Below are positions 25,207 to 34,896 of a stretch of 40,522 nt of DNA, piece by piece. Below the pieces are notes generated by a model. The model made no database searches and was not told the DNA's origin. It saw only the letters and a list, made by a program, of their open reading frames with translations. Origin of the DNA: Leeuwenhoekiella polynyae (GTDB lineage: Bacteria; Bacteroidota; Bacteroidia; Flavobacteriales; Flavobacteriaceae); NCBI RefSeq assembly GCF_004104075.1, contig NZ_QOVK01000031.1, positions 1 through 40,522 of the forward strand, read 5' to 3'. How positions within the stretch are numbered: position 1 is the stretch's first letter; each line of letters starts with the position of its first letter. The position numbers and the translations under genes were made by a program.

Positions 25207-27354
25207 ATGAAAATGCAACATATTATGATAAAGAATGCAAAGGTTCTTGTTTTAGCCTTATTGTTAGCTGCGGCTTCTTGCAGTTTTACAACAAATGATG
25301 AAGATCCCGGAAAAGATAAAGTGCTTATTAGCCTTATTTCTTATGTTCTTGAAAAAGGGCATTATGATGCAAAAGAGTTTAATGATGAATTTTCTGAGCA
25401 GGTTTTTAATGACTTTGTGACTTCATTAGATCCCTTAAAGCGTTATTTCTTACAGAGTGACATCAAAGAGTTTGAGAAGTATAAAGATCAGATCGACGAT
25501 CAGATTCGTAATGAAGATATCAGCTTTTTTGATTTAGCTTACACGCGTTTGAGAGAGCGTATGGAGGATTCAAAAAAAATGTATGACGAAGTTCTGGAGC
25601 AACCTTTTGATTATAATAAAGATGAGGTCATCGATACAGATTATGAAAATCTGGACTATGCGAAGAATCTTAATGAGTTAAAGTCTAGATGGGAAAATCA
25701 ATTGAAATTTAGTGCTATAGGTATTTACTACGACCGTCTTGAGGAAGAAGCGAAAAAAGCTAAAGACTCTACAGGTTATACTGCTTTGTCAAAAAGTGAA
25801 ATTGAAAAAGAGTCTAGAGAAACTACAAAAAAATCTTTAGTAGAGTATTTTGAATTTGCTAATGAGTTGGATCGTGAAGATTATTTTTCGGTTTACATCA
25901 ATACTATAGTTGAAGAGTTTGATCCACATACGACCTATTTTGCACCAGTAGATAAAGATCGTTTTGATATGCAAATGAGCGGTCAGTTTCAAGGTATTGG
26001 AGCAAGACTTCAGAAAAAAAGTAACGAGATAAGTATTACAGAAATTATTTCTGGCGGTCCTGCTTGGAGAGGAGAAGATCTTGAAGAAGGTGATATTATT
26101 CTTAAAGTGAAGCAAGCTGATGAGGATGTTGCAACCAGTGTTGTTGGGATGAGACTTGATGACGCGGTAGAGTTGATCAAAGGCCCTAAAGGTACTGTTG
26201 TTACACTAAACGTAAAGAAGAAAGACGGCTCTATTAAAAATATAGCGATTACGCGTGATGTCGTTGAGCTTGAAGAAACTTACGCAAAATCAACTACTGT
26301 TGAAAAAGATGATCGCAACTATGGGGTGATTAATTTGCCTAAGTTTTACTTTGACATGCAAAATGCTGAAGAGCGTAATGCAGCTACTGATGTTAAGAAA
26401 GAAATAATCCGTTTAAAGGAACAGGATGTTGATGGTCTTGTGATCGACTTGAGAAGTAACGGTGGCGGTTCATTATCTACGGTTGTAGATATCGCCGGAT
26501 TGTTTATCAAGGAGGGACCTGTTGTTCAGGTTAAATCTAACGGTGCTGAAAGCGAAATATTAAAGGATAAAGACCCTGAGATTATTTGGGATAAACCTCT
26601 TGTGATATTGGTGAATGAGATCTCTGCCTCGGCTAGTGAAATTCTTGCTGCAGCGATGCAAGATTATAAGAGAGCAGTTATTATAGGTAGTAAGCAAACA
26701 TACGGTAAAGGAACCGTTCAGAATGTGTATGACCTTAATCGTTGGTTACGTCAAAATGACCTGGGTGATATGGGAGCTCTAAAAATAACCACACAAAAAT
26801 TCTACCGCATTAACGGCGGGTCTACTCAACTTGAAGGTGTAAAGAGTGATGTTGTTGTTCCAGACAAGTACAGCTACATTGACATAGGAGAGAAGGATTT
26901 AGAAAACCCCTTACCATGGGATAAAATAGCTGCGGCAGATTATGATGTGTGGGATGGTTACATAGATTATGAACAAACCATAAATAGCAGTAACGCAAGA
27001 ATGGCAAAAAATAAGCAATTACAACTTATTGAAGAAAACGCCAAGTGGATCAAAAGCAAGCAGGATGAATCTGTATGGCCTTTAAATATTGATGCATACA
27101 CTGCTAAGGTTAAGCAGAACGAAGAAGAAGCTAAGCAGTTTGATGCCTTAAAAGAGTATAAGTCAGATCTTACCTACAAATCTCTTCCTTATGAATTGAA
27201 GGAATTTGAGAACGATACTGTTTTAAAGCAGAAGCGCGAGCGCTGGCATGAAGATCTTGCGAAAGATGTTTATATGGAAGAGGCCATAAATGTTTTGGAA
27301 GATTTAAAACTAAATAATATTAGAAGAAGTAAATTGGCTGACGTTAGGGATTAA
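25207..27354 (+). CDS. prc: Tail-specific (C-terminal processing) protease lipoprotein
   Basis: A 715-residue periplasmic S41A protease that degrades proteins from exposed hydrophobic C-termini. The N-terminus is a hydrophobic signal ending in AAASC (Cys25), so it is probably lipid-anchored. A helical N-terminal region leads to a PDZ domain at about 245-330 (GIGARL, SGGPAWRGEDLEEGDIIL). The S41 domain has the catalytic Ser475 in SASASE and Lys501 in YGKGTVQ. A DUF3340-type C-terminal helical domain follows to about 700, which together with the length matches E. coli Prc. The next gene begins three bases after the stop. Confidence 0.93.
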   Translation: MKMQHIMIKNAKVLVLALLLAAASCSFTTNDEDPGKDKVLISLISYVLEKGHYDAKEFNDEFSEQVFNDFVTSLDPLKRYFLQSDIKEFEKYKDQIDDQIRNEDISFFDLAYTRLRERMEDSKKMYDEVLEQPFDYNKDEVIDTDYENLDYAKNLNELKSRWENQLKFSAIGIYYDRLEEEAKKAKDSTGYTALSKSEIEKESRETTKKSLVEYFEFANELDREDYFSVYINTIVEEFDPHTTYFAPVDKDRFDMQMSGQFQGIGARLQKKSNEISITEIISGGPAWRGEDLEEGDIILKVKQADEDVATSVVGMRLDDAVELIKGPKGTVVTLNVKKKDGSIKNIAITRDVVELEETYAKSTTVEKDDRNYGVINLPKFYFDMQNAEERNAATDVKKEIIRLKEQDVDGLVIDLRSNGGGSLSTVVDIAGLFIKEGPVVQVKSNGAESEILKDKDPEIIWDKPLVILVNEISASASEILAAAMQDYKRAVIIGSKQTYGKGTVQNVYDLNRWLRQNDLGDMGALKITTQKFYRINGGSTQLEGVKSDVVVPDKYSYIDIGEKDLENPLPWDKIAAADYDVWDGYIDYEQTINSSNARMAKNKQLQLIEENAKWIKSKQDESVWPLNIDAYTAKVKQNEEEAKQFDALKEYKSDLTYKSLPYELKEFENDTVLKQKRERWHEDLAKDVYMEEAINVLEDLKLNNIRRSKLADVRD

Positions 27355-27357
27355 CCT

Positions 27358-28476
27358 ATGGCAGAAAACGCTAGTTCATTAACTCATTTAGCGCTCCGGA
27401 AATTCAAACGAAATTTCTGGGGCGTTTTGAGTTTTGTATACATCGTATTTTGTGGTTTGGTGGCACTTTTTGCATACCTCATTGCACCCGATCATTCGCG
27501 TAATGCCAACCAAATGCATTTGGCAATCCATTCAAAAAAGCCCGGCTTTACCGTAAAAATGCTTACCGTTCCCGGACCTGAAGTTACAGGTCAAAGTTTT
27601 CTGAGTACAGCTTTTACAGGCAAAATAAATACCGATTCTGAAATACCTATTACTTCTTTTGAAATTAGTAATCACGAAGTAGAATATATCCCATATTCTG
27701 AAGATGCTTCACTTGAGCTAACTAAAGCCATCCCATTAGAGGATTTTGGGGTTTCAGCTATAACCACTGGAGATTTTGAAGTACAATTTATAACCGAAAA
27801 AACGTTTCTCTTGGGCACAGATAAATACGGTCGTGATCTCTTGAGCAGAATGCTTATTGGTGCTCGTATTTCATTTAGTATCGGTTTTATTGCTGTATTG
27901 ATTTCATTGATAATAGGAGTGTTTTTAGGAGCAGTTGGTGGGTATTACGGTGGTAAACTGGATGCCTTCATCATGTGGATTATTAATGTGACTTGGTCTA
28001 TACCTACCTTACTTCTTGTTATTGCAATTACTCTTGCCTTGGGGAAGGGCTTTTGGCAGGTTTTTATAGCGGTAGGTCTCACAATGTGGGTTGAGGTGGC
28101 ACGTGTTGTTAGAGGGCAGGTTTTGAGTGTAAAAGAAGCGCAGTATGTGACAGCTGCACGTGCTTTAGGATATAAAGATATGCGTATTCTTTTTAAGCAT
28201 ATTTTACCCAATATTTTAGCACCGGTAATCGTGATAAGCGCAGCAAATTTTGCCAGTGCAATATTAATAGAAAGTGGGTTGAGCTTTTTAGGTATTGGTG
28301 CACAGCCGCCGGTTCCTAGTTGGGGCGCGATGATTAAAGACCATTATTCATATATTATTTTAGGGAAAGCCTATTTGGCGATAATTCCCGGTCTTGCGAT
28401 TATGAGTCTGGTAATGGCGTTTATGCTTATGGGTAATGCGCTGCGAGATGCCCTTGATGTAAAAGGAGTGAATTAA
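27358..28476 (+). CDS. OppC/DppC-like ABC transporter permease, unpaired
   Basis: A 372-residue inner-membrane permease subunit. The first helix (about 22-43) is followed by an unusually long extracytoplasmic segment (about 45-155). The binding-protein-dependent transport domain then opens with GTDKYGRDLLSRMLIGARIS. The cytoplasmic EAA loop (KEAQYVTAARALGYKD) is near 258-273, and the late motif SGLSFLGIGAQPP is present. This is the DppC/OppC-type subunit, which normally pairs with an OppB-like subunit, ATPases and a binding protein. None is in the window, so partners must be encoded elsewhere. It lies three bases after prc and directly before the nuclease gene. Confidence 0.88.
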   Translation: MAENASSLTHLALRKFKRNFWGVLSFVYIVFCGLVALFAYLIAPDHSRNANQMHLAIHSKKPGFTVKMLTVPGPEVTGQSFLSTAFTGKINTDSEIPITSFEISNHEVEYIPYSEDASLELTKAIPLEDFGVSAITTGDFEVQFITEKTFLLGTDKYGRDLLSRMLIGARISFSIGFIAVLISLIIGVFLGAVGGYYGGKLDAFIMWIINVTWSIPTLLLVIAITLALGKGFWQVFIAVGLTMWVEVARVVRGQVLSVKEAQYVTAARALGYKDMRILFKHILPNILAPVIVISAANFASAILIESGLSFLGIGAQPPVPSWGAMIKDHYSYIILGKAYLAIIPGLAIMSLVMAFMLMGNALRDALDVKGVN

Positions 28477-29283
28477 ATGAAAAGAAAATATACGTATCCA
28501 CTTTTGATGATGGTGGTGATTACGCTTATTGTTTTAGGTGAAAAATATATAGAGAATCAAGAGAAAAATGAGCTTGTGAAGGCGGGTGAAGTTGTGAAAT
28601 CTCAAGAATTATCTTTCTTTTTTCCGAAGGCTGAAAGCAATACCCTTGTGTATCATGAATATTATACACTAAGTTATAATGAACCTGCAGAACAGGCTGC
28701 CTGGGTTGCATACATGCTCACTCCTGATCAATTAAAAAGGGTTGAGGTAAGTAGACCGTATTTTGACATTGATGCTGCTGTTATGACCGGAGCGGCAGAT
28801 TGGCGCAATTATAAAAATAGTGGTTATGACCGCGGTCATTTATGTCCTGCCGGTGATCGTAGTTTTAGTAGTCAGGCGTATAATGAAACTTTTTTAACCA
28901 GTAACATCAGTCCTCAGTTGCATGAGTTTAATAACGGTGTTTGGAATAGGTTAGAGAATCAAGTGAGAGACTGGGCAAGAGGATATGATAAAGTCACAAT
29001 TGTAACCGGGGGAGTTTTAGCTGATCCATTGGCGACTATAGGGCATGAGAATGTAATTGTACCTCGTGCTTTTTATAAGATTGTGCTTCGGGAAACTGCT
29101 TCCGGTTATACGTGCTTAGCCTTTTTGATTCCGCATAGCGAAAGTGATCGAGATCTAAAAGCTTTTGTAGTTTCAGTAGATAGTTTAGAGGCTGTAACCG
29201 GCATTGACTTCTTTCCGAAGCTTGAAAATTCCGAAGAAAACAGAATAGAGAAAGAAAAATTACTTAAGGATTGGAAATTCTGA
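28477..29283 (+). CDS. Exported DNA/RNA non-specific endonuclease
   Basis: A 268-residue nuclease of the NUC1 (beta-beta-alpha metal) family. An uncleaved-looking N-terminal hydrophobic segment (about 8-21) would export and probably anchor it. The catalytic motif D-R-G-H lies at 118-121 (His121 general base) in SGYDRGHLCPAGDR. The metal-binding helix appears near 147-164 (LHEFNNGVWNRLE). It likely digests extracellular DNA for nutrients or phosphate, or incoming DNA. Its ATG follows directly after the permease stop, and its stop is two bases from the convergent rodA stop with no terminator between. Confidence 0.92.
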   Translation: MKRKYTYPLLMMVVITLIVLGEKYIENQEKNELVKAGEVVKSQELSFFFPKAESNTLVYHEYYTLSYNEPAEQAAWVAYMLTPDQLKRVEVSRPYFDIDAAVMTGAADWRNYKNSGYDRGHLCPAGDRSFSSQAYNETFLTSNISPQLHEFNNGVWNRLENQVRDWARGYDKVTIVTGGVLADPLATIGHENVIVPRAFYKIVLRETASGYTCLAFLIPHSESDRDLKAFVVSVDSLEAVTGIDFFPKLENSEENRIEKEKLLKDWKF

Positions 29284-29285
29284 TC

Positions 29286-30551
29286 TTACCATTCATTAAC
29301 CCGATTACTGTCGAGTTTCACAAAAATAAAGAGTAAAATCGTAAAGCCCCAAAGCCCGGAACCTCCATAACTAAAAAAGGGTAGTGGGATCCCAACGGTA
29401 GGGAAAACACCTGTAACCATACCAATGTTTACTAAAAAGTGAATAAATAATATTCCTGCAATACTATAGCCATAAATACGGCTAAACTGGCTCTTCTGCC
29501 TTTCTGCTAAAAAGATGATGCGCAGCATCAGTCCCACAAATAAAATGATGACCAGTGAGCTTCCCAGAAAGCCCCATTCTTCACCTACGGTACTAAAAAT
29601 ATAATCGGTATGTTGTTCTGGAACAAAGTTACCTTTAGTCTGGGTGCCTTTTAAAAAGCCTTTACCGGTAAGGCCTCCATTACCAATTGCAATTTCAGAT
29701 TGGTAGGTATTGTAACCAATACTTTTCATATCTACTTCTTTTCCCAAAACGACATTGAAGCGGTCTCTGTGGCGTTGCTCAAATACATTTTGAAAGATGT
29801 AATTTACAGACAGAACGAATACAATAGAGACTAAGGGAAGTATGTAATAATAGCGTTTGCCGAAGCGTTTTTTTCTGTTTTTAATCAATAAAAAGAGTGC
29901 GATTAGTACAATTCCTGCAATGATATAAATAGGGCCAAAAGCAAGAGTAAGTACAAACAGCGCGATCGTGATAGAGCCTATGATGAGATAAATACCAGAT
30001 AGTCCTTCGCGATAAAGCGGGAAAAAAAACGCTGCATAAACTAAGGCGCTACCGGGATCTGGTTGGGGAACGATACAGATTGCGGGTAAGGCGATGATCA
30101 CAAATGCGCGCAATTGATGCACAAATGATTTCACATCGGTTTGAATATCACTTAAGTATTTTGCTAGTGCTAGTGCTGTTGCCGCTTTAGCAAACTCACT
30201 GGGTTGTAAGCCAAAGCTTCCGAAAGAATACCAACTTGTCGCTCCTGAAATATTTTTTCCGAAGATAAATAAGCCTAAAAGAGACAGAATGGAGGTGACA
30301 TAAATAACACTTGCAAAACGCTCAAAAAATTTAGCATCAAGCGAAAGGATAAAGATGATGATTAGCAAGCTTAGTCCAATAAAGAGCAATTGTCTTGTGT
30401 ATAAATTATTCAGATCAAAAAAATCTGAAACCCCGGATGGATCTATAGAAGCTGAATAAATATTGACCCAGCCGATACCAATTAAAGCCAGAAAAATCAC
30501 AATAAGAAGCCAGTCAAAATTACCGCGGTTGTTCCGAGAAGTGATCCCCAT
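29286..30551 (-). CDS. rodA: Rod-shape-determining SEDS peptidoglycan polymerase
   Basis: A 421-residue polytopic membrane protein, the glycosyltransferase partner of PBP2 in the elongasome, polymerising lipid II on the outer face of the inner membrane. About ten helices are visible. The conserved SEDS segments include SFGSFGLQPSEFAK (about 107-120), GNGGLTGKGFLKGTQTKG near 288-305, HTDYIFSTVGEEWG after it, and the terminal PFFSYGGSG. The start overlaps the PBP2 stop by one base (TAATG arrangement), which couples the two subunits. Confidence 0.95.
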   Translation of the reverse strand: MGITSRNNRGNFDWLLIVIFLALIGIGWVNIYSASIDPSGVSDFFDLNNLYTRQLLFIGLSLLIIIFILSLDAKFFERFASVIYVTSILSLLGLFIFGKNISGATSWYSFGSFGLQPSEFAKAATALALAKYLSDIQTDVKSFVHQLRAFVIIALPAICIVPQPDPGSALVYAAFFFPLYREGLSGIYLIIGSITIALFVLTLAFGPIYIIAGIVLIALFLLIKNRKKRFGKRYYYILPLVSIVFVLSVNYIFQNVFEQRHRDRFNVVLGKEVDMKSIGYNTYQSEIAIGNGGLTGKGFLKGTQTKGNFVPEQHTDYIFSTVGEEWGFLGSSLVIILFVGLMLRIIFLAERQKSQFSRIYGYSIAGILFIHFLVNIGMVTGVFPTVGIPLPFFSYGGSGLWGFTILLFIFVKLDSNRVNEW

Positions 30552-32464
30552 TATAAGATAGGTTTTTCTACTTTTCCGCTTATTTTCTTACCATCATTAA
30601 TTGGGAAAGGTTTACCACTAAGTGGTTTTGCATATTCTTCTTCGAGGCTATGAGATAGAATCCAATCTTCAAGATCTGTTCTGGTGATCTCACCTTTAAT
30701 ATGCTTTTCAATCATTAGGCTGGCAATTTTACCTCCATATCTTCCACCCCAATACCCGTTTTCTACAAAAACAGCAATGGCAATTTTAGGATTGTCTTTT
30801 GGTGCAAAAGCAACGAAAATAGAGTGGTCTGTAAGTTGCTGACGTTTACCATCTATTTTGGTATAATTTTCAGCAGTTCCTGTTTTTCCGCAAATTTCTA
30901 TACCAGGGATTTGAACACCTGCAGCGGTACCATAATTATAAGCGCCAAACATCCCTTCTACAACGGGTTCAAAATTAGCTGGGTCGATGGTTGTTACATT
31001 TTTGGTACGGTATTTTTCAGGGATCAATTCCGTTTGACCTTCAATTCCTTTTACAATATGAGGCGTGTAATACCAACCTCTGTTAGCAATAGTAGCTGTG
31101 ACATTTGCTAATTGAATAGGGGTAAGACTTACTTCTCCCTGACCTATAGAGTTAGAAATTGTAGCGGTACTAAACCACTTATACTTTGGATATTCATACG
31201 CTCTGTTGTAGTAGTCACTGTCTGGTATGTATCCTGGACGACCGGTCGGTAAATCAGTACCCATATATTGCCCAAGACCAAAACTAGCCAAGTGATGGTG
31301 CCACCTATCCATACCCTCCTGAGGGGTGTCATATTTGTCAATCACACGTCTGTATACATTGGCAAAATAGGCGTTACACGAATTTGCAATACCCGGAACC
31401 ATACTGAGCGGACTGGGATGATGGTGACAACCTAATTTGCGACCTCTGGAGCCGTAATAATAACCCCCATGACACGCAAAACTTTCTTGAGTGTCCACAA
31501 CATTCTCTTGTAGCGCGATAAGAGCATTGAGCGTTTTAAAAGGAGATCCCGGGGGGTATTCTGCCTGAAGACTGCGGTCAAAAAGTGGTTTTGCAATGGT
31601 ATCATACCAAAGTTTGGTGAAATTTGCAGAGCGCTGGCGACCCACTAATAAACTAGGGTCGTAATTGGGAGCCGAGATAAGCGCTAAAATTTCACCGGTG
31701 CTGGGTTCAATCGCGATAATTCCACCGCGCTTATTAACCATAAGTTCTTCTCCATACTTTTGAAGTTCTGCATCTATGGTAAGGGTAAGGTCTTTTCCAG
31801 GCTCTGGAATGGTATCCAAACTCCCGTTTTTGTATGCGCCAATATCCCGATTGAAACGATCTTTCTGAATATATTTTACACCTTTTATGCCGCGTAAAGT
31901 TTCTTCGTATTGTTTTTCGACGCCGGTTCTTCCTTTTAAGTCACCAGATTGATAGTATGGATTGTCTTCAATATCAGATCGGTTAACTTCAGCAATATAT
32001 CCTAAAAAATTTGCACCAAAATCTACCTGATAATCCCGTAGGGAACGCTTCTGAATATAAAATCCTTCATATTTGCGCATCTTTTCCTGTAAATACGCAT
32101 ATTCAGATTTTGTGAGTTGTGGGATTACAATAGAAGGCAATCTTGGCGAATAAACCCGGGCTTTGTCCAATCTCGTTTTTAGAGCTTCCCTGGTCATTTT
32201 TAGTAATCCGCAGAACTCTGTAGTGTCAAAAGGTTTTACTTCACGTGGGATCACCATCACATCATAAGAAGGTTGGTTGCTTACTAAAAGACTGCCGTTA
32301 CGGTCATAAATATGGCCGCGTTGTGGGTAATCATAGACACGTTTTATCGCGTTATTTACCGAAAGAGTTGCATAAGAAGTATCTAATATTTGCAAATAGA
32401 AAAGTCTTCCGGTAAGTAAAATACCGGAAATCAAAACAATTGAAAAAAGAAGAATTTTTCTCAT
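30551..32464 (-). CDS. mrdA: Penicillin-binding protein 2 (elongation transpeptidase)
   Basis: A 637-residue class B PBP that crosslinks peptidoglycan during side-wall growth with RodA. One N-terminal helix (about 3-20) anchors it. A PBP dimer domain covers about 45-215 (RGHIYDRNGSLL, LGYIAEV). The transpeptidase domain has the nucleophile Ser307 in SPFK (307-310), S-C-N as the second motif in NSCNAYF, and K-T-G at 527-529. It overlaps the mreD stop by four bases and the rodA start by one base. Confidence 0.95.
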   Translation of the reverse strand: MRKILLFSIVLISGILLTGRLFYLQILDTSYATLSVNNAIKRVYDYPQRGHIYDRNGSLLVSNQPSYDVMVIPREVKPFDTTEFCGLLKMTREALKTRLDKARVYSPRLPSIVIPQLTKSEYAYLQEKMRKYEGFYIQKRSLRDYQVDFGANFLGYIAEVNRSDIEDNPYYQSGDLKGRTGVEKQYEETLRGIKGVKYIQKDRFNRDIGAYKNGSLDTIPEPGKDLTLTIDAELQKYGEELMVNKRGGIIAIEPSTGEILALISAPNYDPSLLVGRQRSANFTKLWYDTIAKPLFDRSLQAEYPPGSPFKTLNALIALQENVVDTQESFACHGGYYYGSRGRKLGCHHHPSPLSMVPGIANSCNAYFANVYRRVIDKYDTPQEGMDRWHHHLASFGLGQYMGTDLPTGRPGYIPDSDYYNRAYEYPKYKWFSTATISNSIGQGEVSLTPIQLANVTATIANRGWYYTPHIVKGIEGQTELIPEKYRTKNVTTIDPANFEPVVEGMFGAYNYGTAAGVQIPGIEICGKTGTAENYTKIDGKRQQLTDHSIFVAFAPKDNPKIAIAVFVENGYWGGRYGGKIASLMIEKHIKGEITRTDLEDWILSHSLEEEYAKPLSGKPFPINDGKKISGKVEKPIL

Positions 32465-32967
32465 TTACGCTTTACACTAAAGAGGGTTAGAAATAGTAAA
32501 CAGAGCAGAATGGTAAAGGCTCCACTAAACAACGTCTTTTTAAGTATATAGATTATATCTGAAAAGTTAAAACTTTCGAGGAAAAATAACAGGAGGTGAT
32601 GCGTAAAAACCAAAATACTGATGTACAACAAACGCTCGCCAAATGCAGCTTTTGAAATTTTTACTGCGTTATATTCATAGGCAATACCAAATATCGATTG
32701 AAGAATCCACGGTCTTAAGAACGCAATAGTAACACAACTCGCCGCATGCATCCCGCCACTGTTACTAAACATATCTACAGAAAGCCCTAGTAAAAAACTC
32801 AAGAATAACAGTAAACCTCTATTATCGCCGATAGGAAATAAAACTATAAATAAGATATAGGGGTATGGGTTGATATAGCCCAAAAAGTTGATGTGATTAA
32901 ATATGGCAATTTGTACCAAAACCAGAAAAACAAAACGGATGATATTTCGAGTGATACTAGTGTTCAT
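32461..32967 (-). CDS. mreD: Rod shape-determining protein MreD
   Basis: A 168-residue inner-membrane protein with about five predicted helices (for example near 10-25, 33-47, 53-68, 98-113 and 140-163). It links MreC/MreB with the RodA-PBP2 pair. The hydrophobicity pattern, the HINFLGYINPYPYILFIVLFP segment in pieces, and the position between mreC and PBP2 identify it, since sequence conservation is low in the family. It overlaps the end of mreC by 11 bases and the start of PBP2 by four. Confidence 0.9.
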   Translation of the reverse strand: MNTSITRNIIRFVFLVLVQIAIFNHINFLGYINPYPYILFIVLFPIGDNRGLLLFLSFLLGLSVDMFSNSGGMHAASCVTIAFLRPWILQSIFGIAYEYNAVKISKAAFGERLLYISILVFTHHLLLFFLESFNFSDIIYILKKTLFSGAFTILLCLLFLTLFSVKRK

Positions 32968-33781
32968 CTGCTGTCTGTTGTTCTAGCATTTTTATTTCTT
33001 CCCGATCCAAATTCTCAATGACATAGACGTGACCTACATTAGTCATGTCGTTAAAGAGCTTTACCTTAATGGTGTAAAAATTTTCACTGGGATCTAACTC
33101 AAAAGAGTTTATCGTCCCGATGCCAATGCCTTCTGGGAAAATAGTAGATTTCCCGCCGGTTACAATTGTATCTCCCATTTTAACCGGAGCTTTAGATTGC
33201 ACATCTATAAGGTCTACGATATTAGGGTTGCCGCCCTTCCAGACCAGAATTCCAAAGTGATTACTTTTTTTAAGCTTGGCATTTATTTGAGAATTGCTGT
33301 TGAGAATACTTATTACAGTAGCATAATTTTTAGAGATATTATCTACAATACCCACAATACCTTTACTGGTGATGACACCTAGATCTTGTTTTAGACCATT
33401 TTTGCTTCCGGCTCTGAGTGTCAGAAAATTGTCTTTAAACGTGTAGTTGTTGTTGATTACTTTGGCAGTAGTAAATTGAAAGCGCTTGTGATAAGTAGCG
33501 GTGTCAATTTTTTGAGAAACACTGTCTCGGGTATTGAGCAGCCTGGCTCGCAATCTATTATTTTCTTCTACCAGTTGCTCGTTATGAGTCTCTAGATCAA
33601 AATAAGTTGTGATGTCGTCGAGTCCGCTATAAATACCTCCGCTTAAAAAGTTAGCCGAATTGACAAACCTGCTGCGGTGATAGGAGTGCGACTGTATGGT
33701 AAATACCAGTGATATGAACAGCAAAAAGACAAATAGCAGAAAGTTTCTGTACTTTATTATAAAATTGACAATTTGCTGCAT
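32957..33781 (-). CDS. mreC: Rod shape-determining protein MreC
   Basis: A 274-residue bitopic protein. A single N-terminal helix (about 12-29) is followed by a coiled-coil segment near 60-88 (HNEQLVEENNRLRARLL). A periplasmic double beta-barrel domain then runs from about 100 to 260, with GSKNGLKQDLGVIT and GIVGIVDNI as family markers. It scaffolds the elongasome between MreB/MreD and PBP2. It lies 14 bases after mreB and overlaps mreD. Confidence 0.93.
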   Translation of the reverse strand: MQQIVNFIIKYRNFLLFVFLLFISLVFTIQSHSYHRSRFVNSANFLSGGIYSGLDDITTYFDLETHNEQLVEENNRLRARLLNTRDSVSQKIDTATYHKRFQFTTAKVINNNYTFKDNFLTLRAGSKNGLKQDLGVITSKGIVGIVDNISKNYATVISILNSNSQINAKLKKSNHFGILVWKGGNPNIVDLIDVQSKAPVKMGDTIVTGGKSTIFPEGIGIGTINSFELDPSENFYTIKVKLFNDMTNVGHVYVIENLDREEIKMLEQQTADEH

Positions 33782-33795
33782 GAATCACGATGCTA

Positions 33796-34824
33796 TTATT
33801 TGATAAGTACGCTCTTGAATTTAGCAAGATTTTTAAGCGTAATTCCGGTTCCGCGAACTACTGCACGTAGTGGGTCTTCTGCAATATACACCGGTAAATC
33901 TGTTTTTTGAGACAAACGTTTGTCAAGACCGCGTAACATACTACCACCACCAGCAAGGTAAATACCGGTGTTGTAAATATCAGCAGCGAGTTCTGGTGGC
34001 GTTTGTGACAGGGTTTCCATCACAGCATCTTCAATACGTAAGATAGATTTGTCTAATGCTTTAGCGATTTCACGGAAAGAGATCTGAACCTGTTTTGGTT
34101 TACCCGTAAGCAAGTCACGACCCTGAACACTCATGTCTTCCGGTGGAACTTCTAAATCTTCGGTAGCTGCTCCTATTTGTATTTTTATTTTTTCCGCACT
34201 GCGTTCTCCCACATACAAGTTGTGTTGTGTACGCATATAGTAAATGATGTCGTTGGTAAATACATCACCTGCAATCTTAACCGATTTGTCACAAACAATT
34301 CCACCTAATGCAATAACGGCAATCTCTGTAGTACCACCACCTATATCTACAATCATATTTCCTTTTGGCTGCATAATATCAACGCCAATACCTATTGCAG
34401 CAGCCATAGGCTCGTGAATCAGGTAAACTTCTTTGCCGTTTACCCGTTCTGCACTTTCTTTTACCGCACGCATCTCAACTTCTGTAATTCCAGAGGGAAT
34501 ACAAATCACCATACGAAGAGCGGGGGCAAAAAGGCGTTTTTTAAGAGCAGGAATCTCTTTGATAAACATACTCATCATTTGCTCGCTGGCATCAAAATCT
34601 GCAATCACACCATCTTTCAACGGGCGAATAGTTTTAATGTTTTCGTGCGTTTTACCCTGCATCATAGCAGCATCTTTACCGGCAGCAATTATCTTGTTGC
34701 TAACCCGATCGCGGGCAACAATAGAAGGACTGTCAACCACAACTTTATCGTTATGTATGATTAGTGTGTTTGCGGTACCTAGATCTATTGCTATTTCTTC
34801 GGTAAGAAAATCAAAAAAGCCCAT
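33796..34824 (-). CDS. mreB: Rod shape-determining actin homologue MreB
   Basis: A 342-residue actin-fold ATPase that forms membrane-bound filaments guiding side-wall synthesis. Phosphate-1 motif DLGTANTLI lies at 14-22, the phosphate-2 region IVDIGGGTTEIAVIALGG near 158-175 and the adenosine motif AGGGSMLRGLD near 290-300. The amphipathic N-terminus MGFFDFLTEE suits membrane attachment. It heads the mreBCD-PBP2-rodA run, 72 bases after purH. No clear promoter or terminator is seen in that gap, so read-through from purH is possible. Confidence 0.97.
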   Translation of the reverse strand: MGFFDFLTEEIAIDLGTANTLIIHNDKVVVDSPSIVARDRVSNKIIAAGKDAAMMQGKTHENIKTIRPLKDGVIADFDASEQMMSMFIKEIPALKKRLFAPALRMVICIPSGITEVEMRAVKESAERVNGKEVYLIHEPMAAAIGIGVDIMQPKGNMIVDIGGGTTEIAVIALGGIVCDKSVKIAGDVFTNDIIYYMRTQHNLYVGERSAEKIKIQIGAATEDLEVPPEDMSVQGRDLLTGKPKQVQISFREIAKALDKSILRIEDAVMETLSQTPPELAADIYNTGIYLAGGGSMLRGLDKRLSQKTDLPVYIAEDPLRAVVRGTGITLKNLAKFKSVLIK

Positions 34825-34896
34825 AAGCGCTGGTGGAAATTAGGATGATTATGCTAAAAGGTTAATCTTTAAATGTAGTTAAAAAATACGGATTTT

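Noticed and set aside
34433-34843. 136-residue plus-strand open frame opposite mreB
   Set aside because: It mirrors the highly constrained mreB coding sequence; a second frame at 34414 is also open there, which points to composition rather than a gene.
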